This document shows, one piece after another, positions 7,200-13,825 of a DNA stretch of 14,517 bases; position 1 is the first letter of the stretch; each line of letters starts with the position of its first letter. This DNA is from an uncultured Bacteroidota bacterium (GTDB lineage Bacteria; Bacteroidota; Bacteroidia; Chitinophagales; Chitinophagaceae): the NCBI GenBank assembly GCA_903905685.1, contig CAIVHI010000045.1:1-14517 (forward strand), in the 5' to 3' direction. The position numbers were made by a program, and so were the translations under genes. Under the pieces are notes generated by a model. That model saw only the letters and a list, made by a program, of their open reading frames with translations. It searched no databases and was not told where the DNA came from.

Positions 7200-7913
7200 A
7201 TGAGCACATTATCTATCGTAATACCCGCCTACAATGAAGGGAGGACCATCCACAGGATTTTGGAAAAAGTGCGGGCGGTGGTGCTGGATTACGATATCCG
7301 GAAAGAAGTCATCATCGTGAATGATTGTTCCAAAGACAACACCGAAGAAGCCATACAGGCCTACAAGGATGCGCATCCCGACTTGCCCATCACTTACTAC
7401 AAACACGAAGTGAACCAAGGCAAGGGTGCCGCATTGCACACGGGCATACGTTATGCCACAGGCGATTTCGTGATTATCCAGGATGCCGATTTGGAATACG
7501 ACCCCGAGGAATACAACATCCTGCTGCGCCCTATCATCAATGGGTTTGCCGATGTGGTTTATGGGTCGCGCTTCATCGGCGGCAAGCCGCACCGAATTCT
7601 GTTCTTCTGGCACTCCATCGGCAATCGCTGGCTCACCTTGGCCTCCAACATGTTCACCAACCTGAACCTCACCGACATGGAGACCTGCTACAAGGTGTTT
7701 AGGCGGGAAACCATTCAGGGCATCGAGCTCAAGGAAAAGCGGTTCGGGTTTGAGCCCGAAGTTACTGCCAAGATTTCGCGCATCCCGAAAATCCGCATCT
7801 ACGAAGTGGGCATATCATATTACGGCCGCACTTACGAAGAAGGCAAGAAAATAGGCATGAAGGATGCCTTCCGTGCCCTTTACTGCATCTTGAAATACAA
7901 TTTGTTGAAGTAG
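7200..7913 (+). CDS. Family 2 glycosyltransferase, polyprenyl-phosphate sugar synthase type (DPM1-like)
   Basis: The 237-residue GT-A-fold enzyme probably transfers a sugar from a nucleotide donor to a polyprenyl phosphate at the inner face of the cytoplasmic membrane. The N-terminal nucleotide-binding motif SIVIPAYNEG is at 5-14. VNDCSKDNT (40-48) and NQGKGAALHTGI (72-83) follow, and the metal-binding DAD is at D95-D97 (QDADLEYDP). DMETCYKVFRRE (159-170) and GFEPEVTAKISR (183-194) are typical of the DPM1/DPG-synthase branch. It has no C-terminal membrane helices, so it is the soluble or peripheral form. ATG at 7200 is preferred over the adjacent TTG. Its lipid-linked product is the kind of donor a GT-C protein like the one at 4356-6050 would use; that link is inference. 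It ends 2 bases from the convergent helicase gene. Confidence 0.9.
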   Translation: MSTLSIVIPAYNEGRTIHRILEKVRAVVLDYDIRKEVIIVNDCSKDNTEEAIQAYKDAHPDLPITYYKHEVNQGKGAALHTGIRYATGDFVIIQDADLEYDPEEYNILLRPIINGFADVVYGSRFIGGKPHRILFFWHSIGNRWLTLASNMFTNLNLTDMETCYKVFRRETIQGIELKEKRFGFEPEVTAKISRIPKIRIYEVGISYYGRTYEEGKKIGMKDAFRALYCILKYNLLK

Positions 7914-7915
7914 CG

Positions 7916-10228
7916 CTACCCCACTATCCTCAACTTGGCATAATTGAGCATGATTTTCTTGGCGCCTTCGCCAAAGTCTATCGAGGCCATGCGGTTGCTG
8001 ATGCCGCCTTCCAGCGATAGCACTTTGCCGATGCCGAATTTCTGGTGTTCCACCTTCATGCCTACCGCAATTTCCGACGCTATCCCCATCGAAAAACCAT
8101 CGCTACTGCCGCTGCCCGATGGGGTGTTTGAGCCCGTGGGTCGTGGTGTGGGTGCTTGCGCCGGCCTGCCTGAAGGCGTGGGGCCGGTCTTGCCGGGGAG
8201 CTTTTTTAGGGCACCGGGCTTCGAGAATATGTCGCCCTGCGACCCACCCGGATTGAACCCACCTCCCGGCCTCACGCCGGGCCCCGTATGCGAACGGTCC
8301 AGTTTGTCTACGGGTATCTCGTCCAAAAAACGGCTGGGGTCGTTCTGTATCAGGCTGCCGAAGCGGTACCTGCTGTTGGCGAAGGTAATCCACAGGCGTT
8401 CCTTGGCACGGGTCACGGCTACGTAGAACAGGCGGCGTTCTTCCTCCAGCCCTTCACGGTCGTACATGGCCATGGCGCTCGGAAACAGGTTTTCCTCCAT
8501 GCCCACAATGAACACGCACTTGAATTCCAAGCCCTTGGCTGCGTGCACCGTCATGAGGCGCACCGCGTCGGCATCGCCGTTGGCATCGGTATCGGCATCG
8601 GTGAGCAGGGTGATTTGCTGAAGGTAGCTACCCAAGGTTTTATCTTGCAGTTCGCCCTCCTCATCGGGGGTTTCGGTAAATTCCTTGATGGAATTCAACA
8701 ATTCCTGAACGTTCTCGTAGCGCGCCAGTCCTTCTACCGTCTTATCGTTGTAAAGCTCTTGAATAAGGCCGGTGTGCTTGCCCACCAGGAAGGCGATGTC
8801 ATAAGCGTTTTTTTGTTCCAGCAGTATCTTGAAGCTCTTGATCATGATGGTGAACTCCTCCACCTTAGAGCCCCAGCCACCACTCTCGGCTACCTGCCAA
8901 AAGGTGTTGCCGCTTTCGGCGGCCCTTATCTGCATGCGCTCTTGGGTGGTCTTGCCAATGCCCCGGGCAGGATAGTTGATGATGCGTTTCAGGTTTTCCT
9001 CATCCTGCTGGTTCACGATGACGCGGAGGTAACCCAAGAGGTCTTTCACTTCTTTGCGTTGGTAGAACGATGTGCCCCCCACGAGCTTGTAGGGGATGTT
9101 CATGCGCCGCAGGCTTTCTTCAAAGGCCCGGCTTTGGGCATTGGTGCGGTACAGCACCGAGAAGTCGCGGTTGGCATAGTGGTTGCGCATCTGCTGCTCC
9201 TTGATGGCGTCGGCCACAAAGCGGCCTTCGTCATTGTCGGTGGCAGTGCGGGCGAGCACTATTTTCTCGCCCTCCATGTTGCTCGTCCACAGCTCCTTGG
9301 GTATCTGGTTTTTGTTGTTGCCTATAATGTTGTTGGCAACGTTGAGTATGGTTAGGGTGCTGCGGTAGTTCTGCTCCAGCTTCACTATCGTCACATCATC
9401 GTAGTCGTCCTTGAACTGCAAGATGTTCTGCACCGTGGCTCCGCGAAACGAATAGATGCTTTGCGCATCGTCGCCCACCACGCAGATGTTTTCGTGCATG
9501 GCGCCCAGCAGCTTGATGATGTTGTACTGGGCGGTGTTGGTATCCTGATACACGTCTATGAGGATGTACTTGAACCGGCGTTGGTAGCGCGACAGCACTT
9601 CGGGCACCGTGGTGAGCAACAGGTACATTTTCAGTAGCAGGTCATCAAAGTCCATAGCGCCGTTTTTGAAACACTGGCGCACATAGGCATCATAAATGTC
9701 GCCCATCATGGGGCGTTTAGATTGGGCGTCTTCCTGCTGTATTTGGCGGTCCAGTTTGTATTCCGCCGGATTGATGAGGCCGTTTTTGGCGGCACTGATG
9801 CGGCTGTAGATGTAGGACGGCTTGTAGTGCTTGTCGTCGAGCTGCATGGCATTTACGATACCCTTGATGACGCTCTTGGCATCGTCGGTATCGTAGATGG
9901 TGAAATTGGAGGGGTAGCCCAACAACGGGGCTTCCTTGCGCAGTATGCGGGCAAAGATGGAGTGGAACGTGCCGATGTATAGGTTGCGGGCTTCGGAGTT
10001 GCCCAAAATGTGCTCCACACGTTCCTTCATTTCGGCAGCGGCCTTGTTGGTAAAGGTGAGCGCGAGGATGTTGAAGGCGTCTACACCGTTATTGATGAGG
10101 TGGGCTACGCGCGTGGTGAGTACTTTTGTTTTGCCGCTGCCGGCACCGGCCACAATCATCAGCGGCCCTTCCAAATGCGTTGAGGCCCTCAATTGCTCGG
10201 CATTCAGCCCTTCCAGGTATTTTTCCAT
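7916..10228 (-). CDS. UvrD/PcrA/Rep-type superfamily 1A DNA helicase with altered Walker B
   Basis: This 770-residue protein has the whole SF1A layout of a 3'-5' DNA translocase/helicase used in repair and clearance of replication forks: Q motif LNAEQ (8-12), Walker A GAGSGKT (28-34), motif Ia LALTFTNKAAAEM (55-67), motif III GDDAQSIYSFRGA (252-264), motif IV LEQNYRST (284-291), motif V VHAAKGLEF (561-569) and motif VI FYVAVTRAKERL (601-612). Motif II reads IDVYQDTN (224-231) instead of (V/I)DE(F/Y)QDTN, so the catalytic Glu is Val226, a one-base difference at position 9552. A Gly/Pro-rich linker (about 646-710) joins the core to a PcrA-like C-terminal domain (GMKVEHQKFGIGKV, 723-736). ATG at 10228 is chosen because the Q motif follows at once and a -7 box ends 6 bases upstream; an earlier in-frame start would lie before that box. 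uvrD and pcrA cannot be told apart here. Confidence 0.92.
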   Translation of the reverse strand: MEKYLEGLNAEQLRASTHLEGPLMIVAGAGSGKTKVLTTRVAHLINNGVDAFNILALTFTNKAAAEMKERVEHILGNSEARNLYIGTFHSIFARILRKEAPLLGYPSNFTIYDTDDAKSVIKGIVNAMQLDDKHYKPSYIYSRISAAKNGLINPAEYKLDRQIQQEDAQSKRPMMGDIYDAYVRQCFKNGAMDFDDLLLKMYLLLTTVPEVLSRYQRRFKYILIDVYQDTNTAQYNIIKLLGAMHENICVVGDDAQSIYSFRGATVQNILQFKDDYDDVTIVKLEQNYRSTLTILNVANNIIGNNKNQIPKELWTSNMEGEKIVLARTATDNDEGRFVADAIKEQQMRNHYANRDFSVLYRTNAQSRAFEESLRRMNIPYKLVGGTSFYQRKEVKDLLGYLRVIVNQQDEENLKRIINYPARGIGKTTQERMQIRAAESGNTFWQVAESGGWGSKVEEFTIMIKSFKILLEQKNAYDIAFLVGKHTGLIQELYNDKTVEGLARYENVQELLNSIKEFTETPDEEGELQDKTLGSYLQQITLLTDADTDANGDADAVRLMTVHAAKGLEFKCVFIVGMEENLFPSAMAMYDREGLEEERRLFYVAVTRAKERLWITFANSRYRFGSLIQNDPSRFLDEIPVDKLDRSHTGPGVRPGGGFNPGGSQGDIFSKPGALKKLPGKTGPTPSGRPAQAPTPRPTGSNTPSGSGSSDGFSMGIASEIAVGMKVEHQKFGIGKVLSLEGGISNRMASIDFGEGAKKIMLNYAKLRIVG
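8567..8599 (-). repeat. Short GAT/GCC-type repeat inside the helicase gene
   Basis: On the plus strand the stretch is built from recurring GGCATCGGT/ATCGGCATCG units. On the coding strand it encodes DADTDANGDAD at residues 544-554, an acidic run just before motif V that is not usual for UvrD/PcrA. Confidence 0.5.
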
Positions 10229-10234
10229 CGGACG

Positions 10235-10242
10235 CAAAATTA
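10235..10242 (-). promoter_or_regulatory. -7 promoter box of the helicase gene
   Basis: On the minus strand this reads TAATTTTG, a perfect TAnnTTTG. Only 6 bases (CGTCCG) separate it from the ATG at 10228, so the transcript would have almost no leader. No good -33 TTG is seen. Confidence 0.55.
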
Positions 10243-10310
10243 GGACATTTCGTATACGCCGATGGCACTGTTTATCCCCCATCGATTGAAGCCGCGATGC
10301 ACGCCGCGCG

Positions 10311-11048
10311 TTACTCGTCCATCCAAATCTTCCACCCTGCCTCGGCCTGCAAGTGCAACATTTCCAAGCCGTTCTTCACTGCGGCACCATGCCGGCGGCC
10401 GGCTTGCAGGAAGGCGGTTTCGGCGGGATTGTAGACCAAGTCGTACAGCAGGTGGAGGCTGCCCAGGGCATCGTAGGGGAGTGGTGGCAAGGTGCCGACA
10501 TGGGGAGCCATTCCCAACGGGGTGGTGTTCACAATCAATTTGTTTCTTGAAATGTCATAGTCGGTCAGCTCGCCATAACCCACCGATTCGCCCAAAACGG
10601 GATGGCGCGAAACCCGGGTGCAGGCTATCCCCAACCCTTCCAAAACGTGGATGACCGCCAACGAAGACCCGCCTGTGCCCAGCACCAATGCCCTATTGTG
10701 GCTCGGGTGCAGCAGCGGCAGCAGACTGTCGCGAAAGCCGATGATGTCGGTATTGTAGCCCGTGAGGCGGCCGTTGCGAATACTGATGCAGTTTACGGCA
10801 CCCACACGGGCGGCTTCGGGGGCGATGTCGTCCAAGTAGGGCAACACTGCCGATTTGTAGGGTATCGTCACATTGAGCCCACACAATTGGGGGTGCCTTT
10901 GTAGGAGTGCGCCCAACTCGGCGATGGAGGCCAACGGGAAAGTTTCATAAAGGGCATCGATACCGAAGTCGGCAAACTTGCGGTTGAAATAGCCGGGCGA
11001 AAACGTATGGCCCAGCGGGTAGCCGATGATGCCGTAGCGTTGCGCCAT
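10311..11048 (-). CDS. aroE: Shikimate dehydrogenase
   Basis: AroE reduces 3-dehydroshikimate to shikimate with NADPH in the pathway to chorismate and aromatic amino acids. The 245 residues are shorter than E. coli AroE (about 272), as in other Bacteroidota forms I recall. Substrate-binding residues are visible: T15/S17 in GHTFSP (usually Ser/Ser), K65 in TIPYK, N86 in GAVNC and D101 in YNTDIIGF. The dinucleotide loop is GTGGSS (124-129) rather than the common GAGGA. NTTPLGM (174-180), YDLVYNPAETAFL (202-214) and NGLEMLHLQA (226-235) complete the pattern. The gene starts 18 bases after the ComA-homologue stop, so the two are probably one transcript. The helicase gene starts 82 bases downstream with its own -7 box. 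Confidence 0.93.
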   Translation of the reverse strand: MAQRYGIIGYPLGHTFSPGYFNRKFADFGIDALYETFPLASIAELGALLQRHPQLCGLNVTIPYKSAVLPYLDDIAPEAARVGAVNCISIRNGRLTGYNTDIIGFRDSLLPLLHPSHNRALVLGTGGSSLAVIHVLEGLGIACTRVSRHPVLGESVGYGELTDYDISRNKLIVNTTPLGMAPHVGTLPPLPYDALGSLHLLYDLVYNPAETAFLQAGRRHGAAVKNGLEMLHLQAEAGWKIWMDE

Positions 11049-11066
11049 AACTGATGTGCCGGCCCA

Positions 11067-11840
11067 CTAAAGCCCCGGCTTCTTGTTGAGGTACAGGTGG
11101 AAGGTGTCACCGCGCAGTCCGATGCGCATAGACTCCAACGGAATGACTTCGGCAGGAGCCAGATTGCCCAAGTTCACATTGGCACCCAGCAACTCCAGGA
11201 AGTAGACCTGTTGTGCTTTTTGGGGAGCTTCCCAAATAATTTTTTCGGAGGGGATTTGGGTCAATATTTCCTGCACCAAGCCTTCGCGCACCTCGCCGCT
11301 GCCTCGGTAGATGCCCACATTGCCGGCCTCGCGGGCTTCGGCAATTACATAGGTGGCGCCGGCTTCCAGTTCGGCCCGCATCAGCTCAATCCACTTGTAG
11401 GGCGGCATGATGTGGGTGGCGTCCTTGGAGCCCACTTCCGACAGGACGGTCACGATTTTCGACAACTTCTCGATATAGCCGCACTTTTCGAGGTGGGGGA
11501 TGATGATGGAGCCATCGGAGACCTCCACATGCTTCAAGCCATATTCCCGGATGATGTCGACATAGTCGTCGAACTGGTTGCGGATGAGGAATGCTTCAAA
11601 CAACGTGCCGCCGAAGTAGACGGGAATACCGTATTCGGCATAGATTTCAATCTTTTCACGGAGCCTGCCGGAGACCATACTCGTACCGAAACCCAACTTC
11701 ACGATGTCGACATATGGGGCGGCAACGTCGAGGAAGTCGCGCACACCGGCGGGGCCCATGCCCTTGTCCATCACCATGGTGAGGCCTGCGGTTCTGGGTT
11801 TTTGGGTGCGTTCGGGTATTTGGTTTAATGTGAAATTCAT
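11067..11840 (-). CDS. Phosphosulfolactate synthase (ComA/HSA32) family protein
   Basis: This 257-residue TIM-barrel protein matches the family whose archaeal member adds sulfite to phosphoenolpyruvate to give (R)-phosphosulfolactate, the first step to coenzyme M. Shared motifs with methanogen ComA, from memory, are VMDKGMG (23-29), VKLGFGTS (47-54), YFGGTLFE (75-82), HVEVSDGS (104-111), LSEVGSK with K139 (133-139), GATYVIAEAREAG (161-173), IIWEAPQKAQQVYF (201-214), VNLGN (222-226) and ESMRIGLRGDTFH (236-248). All major motifs are present. In plants and other organisms the same fold is the heat-stress protein HSA32, so the reaction is not certain. ATG at 11840 is chosen because it lies 24 bases after a perfect -7 box. 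The family is clear; the role in this bacterium is not. Confidence 0.88.
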   Translation of the reverse strand: MNFTLNQIPERTQKPRTAGLTMVMDKGMGPAGVRDFLDVAAPYVDIVKLGFGTSMVSGRLREKIEIYAEYGIPVYFGGTLFEAFLIRNQFDDYVDIIREYGLKHVEVSDGSIIIPHLEKCGYIEKLSKIVTVLSEVGSKDATHIMPPYKWIELMRAELEAGATYVIAEAREAGNVGIYRGSGEVREGLVQEILTQIPSEKIIWEAPQKAQQVYFLELLGANVNLGNLAPAEVIPLESMRIGLRGDTFHLYLNKKPGL

Positions 11841-11864
11841 GTAAATCGAGTTTGAAAAGTGGTG

Positions 11865-11872
11865 CAAAGATA
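11865..11872 (-). promoter_or_regulatory. -7 promoter box of the comA-like/aroE pair
   Basis: On the minus strand this reads TATCTTTG, a perfect TAnnTTTG, ending 24 bases before the ATG at 11840. The only TTTTG upstream is about 10 bases away, too close for a standard -33. It would drive both the ComA homologue and aroE. Confidence 0.55.
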
Positions 11873-12010
11873 CGTCTTTCGGCAAAACCTGCATATCCCG
11901 GCCGCGCACGGGGCCGTCCAAAGGTGGTGATTGGCGTCATCTTTAGCAATGTGTAAACAAAAGTGGGAAGGTGGGCGATGGAGGTCGGGCGGAGTTATAG
12001 ACAAAAAAGT

Positions 12011-12041
12011 TTTGGTATTTCAAAAGCAACCCATAAATTTG
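12011..12041 (+). promoter_or_regulatory. Promoter of the T9SS cargo gene
   Basis: TTTG (12011-12014), a 19-base spacer and TAAATTTG (12034-12041) make the best -33/-7 pair in the window for the Bacteroidota housekeeping sigma factor. The expected transcript starts near 12048, giving a leader of about 50 AT-rich bases before the ATG at 12100. It is divergent to the comA-like promoter within a 259-base intergenic region. Confidence 0.7.
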
Positions 12042-12099
12042 TTAAAAGGAATTGAAAGTGGTCTGAAAATAAATACTCGCCAATCCTAAAAATGAAAAC

Positions 12100-13806
12100 A
12101 TGGGGAACGATACAAAAAAGACATTCCTGGCAGCCGTTGTTTTTTTCGCGGTGCAACAAAGCCAAGCACAGCCCTTGGCGCTACCGGTGCTGCCGGACAA
12201 TTTCCTGTTCTCTACGCCGGCCGCTCCGCCGATATCGAACGTCAACAAAATGAATGCCTCGCTCATCAATTATTTGGACCAGTACGGCGTGGAACAGCAA
12301 CTGTTCGCGGTCATTGAATGTGGAAATTCCAACCCCGGCGGCATTCACGTGCATGATCAAGCAAGCGGATTCCAAGTCGACATCCCTTACCCTTCGGCCA
12401 CCCCCATCGATTATCCCGACATCATTATCGGCAATGACCCAACATTTCCACTTACCGACTACAACATTGCGGCATCGCACGACGGCACCATTGATTTTTA
12501 CAACGTACATTATACTTCTCCGACATCCTTTGCGGTAACCTACCTTTCCACAACCGTAGTTACGGGAATCGGACCGGCAACCAATATCCATTTGGATATT
12601 GTCGCGGAGCAATACAACACCGGACCGACCGGATTGCCCTATTGCGGGAATTTCGCCATCACTTGGGTGGACGGCTTCGGCAACGTGTATGTGGACGAAG
12701 CATCGATTGCCGCGCCACCGCCGGTATTTCCTTCGGCCTCTACCATCCTGCTTACCGGGCCGGGTTCCTTATACCCCCTCGGCAAGGAGGCTGATATTGC
12801 AGGGGTGCAGCAATATGAATTCGGCCCCTTGGGCGGGCCAATTCATGACTATGGTCTGGTGACCTACGTCGACTATGCGACGGGCGATAAGTTGTATTAT
12901 GCCAAGATAGATTTTACCACCAGTACTTTACCGCCATACGTAACTGCCACAAATATGCTCGACCCCGGTGGTGTTATGACACCATCAATCAGCATTCCGC
13001 GGATCGATGCCCCCGATTTGGTCATGTTCAGCGGCATGTGGTCTCCCCTGCCGCCGTTCGATGCCGAATTTAAGGTCGTCGCAGATGTAAGGACCATCGC
13101 AGGTACCGACCAGGTAAACATTTATGACAACAATGGCGCCATGCCGTTGCCGCTTTTGGTGCCTGCGGCAACCGGCAACCAGATTGTGCCGACGGTGGCG
13201 TTCAATATGCCGGCCATGACTTACGAGGTGCAACAATACATCGTCAATGGAACCTATCCGGAATTGGGCGACATCTTTATGGAACCCATGCAGTGGGCGC
13301 CCCCAATGATGTTGGCACCCCCGGGAGCCTATTTCCGCATCAACACCAATACCCCTTTGGACATCACCTATTGCGGCGGCGGCCCGAATGCGATAGCCAA
13401 TTCGCCCAACGACCCTGAAAGGTTTGGCGGCGGGGTGTTGAGCGTATGGGCATGTAAGGATGCAACCGGATTGGTATACGACGGATACTACAAATTCACG
13501 CAACCGAGCCCCATGGGGTATGGTTACAGGACGGGTGCCGCGACCAACGACAGTGGGAATGTCGGTACGATTGGGTGGACGGCATTCCCCAACCCGACCC
13601 AAGGGGATTTTGAAATAACCAATGGTTCAATCAAAGCCGACCGGTACCGATTGGCCGATGTTGCAGGCATTGTGGTGGCGACCGGTGTGGTGGCCGACAA
13701 CGGCACCACGGTGCATACCTCGGGTTTGCCCAACGGCACCTACCGGTTAACGCTTTTCAAGAAGGATAAACCCCTCGGTACTAAATCCATTACGGTCATT
13801 CGGTAA
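12100..13806 (+). CDS. Secreted protein with T9SS type A C-terminal sorting domain, family unknown
   Basis: The 568-residue product has a Sec signal peptide (KK near the N-terminus, hydrophobic core 8-18, likely cut after SQA at about residue 23). Its C-terminal domain (about 492-568) has the type A Por/T9SS pattern: AFPNPTQGDFEI, then YRLADVAGIVVATG, LPNGTYRLTLF and a final basic strand ending in VIR. It should cross the inner membrane by Sec and the outer membrane by T9SS, then be anchored or released. The body is rich in Pro, Gly and aromatic residues, with recurring turns such as HDGTIDFYNV, VDGFGNVYVDE and TGDKLYYAKI, which suggests a beta-propeller or beta-sandwich. No enzyme motif is seen. 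A Met/Pro-rich patch lies at 393-408. The ATG at 12092 reads out of frame and is rejected. An exported NHL protein gene follows 19 bases downstream. Confidence 0.85.
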   Translation: MGNDTKKTFLAAVVFFAVQQSQAQPLALPVLPDNFLFSTPAAPPISNVNKMNASLINYLDQYGVEQQLFAVIECGNSNPGGIHVHDQASGFQVDIPYPSATPIDYPDIIIGNDPTFPLTDYNIAASHDGTIDFYNVHYTSPTSFAVTYLSTTVVTGIGPATNIHLDIVAEQYNTGPTGLPYCGNFAITWVDGFGNVYVDEASIAAPPPVFPSASTILLTGPGSLYPLGKEADIAGVQQYEFGPLGGPIHDYGLVTYVDYATGDKLYYAKIDFTTSTLPPYVTATNMLDPGGVMTPSISIPRIDAPDLVMFSGMWSPLPPFDAEFKVVADVRTIAGTDQVNIYDNNGAMPLPLLVPAATGNQIVPTVAFNMPAMTYEVQQYIVNGTYPELGDIFMEPMQWAPPMMLAPPGAYFRINTNTPLDITYCGGGPNAIANSPNDPERFGGGVLSVWACKDATGLVYDGYYKFTQPSPMGYGYRTGAATNDSGNVGTIGWTAFPNPTQGDFEITNGSIKADRYRLADVAGIVVATGVVADNGTTVHTSGLPNGTYRLTLFKKDKPLGTKSITVIR

Positions 13807-13825
13807 CCCCTTCACGCCCTCAGCC

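Noticed and set aside
8288..9355. 355-codon plus-strand frame opposite the helicase, with Gly/Ile/Val-rich GIGIGIGE stretch
   Set aside because: It is antisense to conserved helicase motifs; the periodic sequence comes from the short repeat at 8567-8599.
10124..10150. GC-rich inverted-looking stretch around the helicase Walker A codons, considered as an RNA structure
   Set aside because: It is explained by Gly/Ala codons of GAGSGKT and has no matching conserved stem.
11841..11921. 27-codon N-terminal extension of the ComA homologue
   Set aside because: It would start upstream of the perfect -7 box at 11865-11872; ATG at 11840 gives the family-length protein.
12092..12099. ATG at 12092 as start of the T9SS cargo gene
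   Set aside because: It reads a different frame without a signal peptide; the ATG at 12100 gives a clear one.
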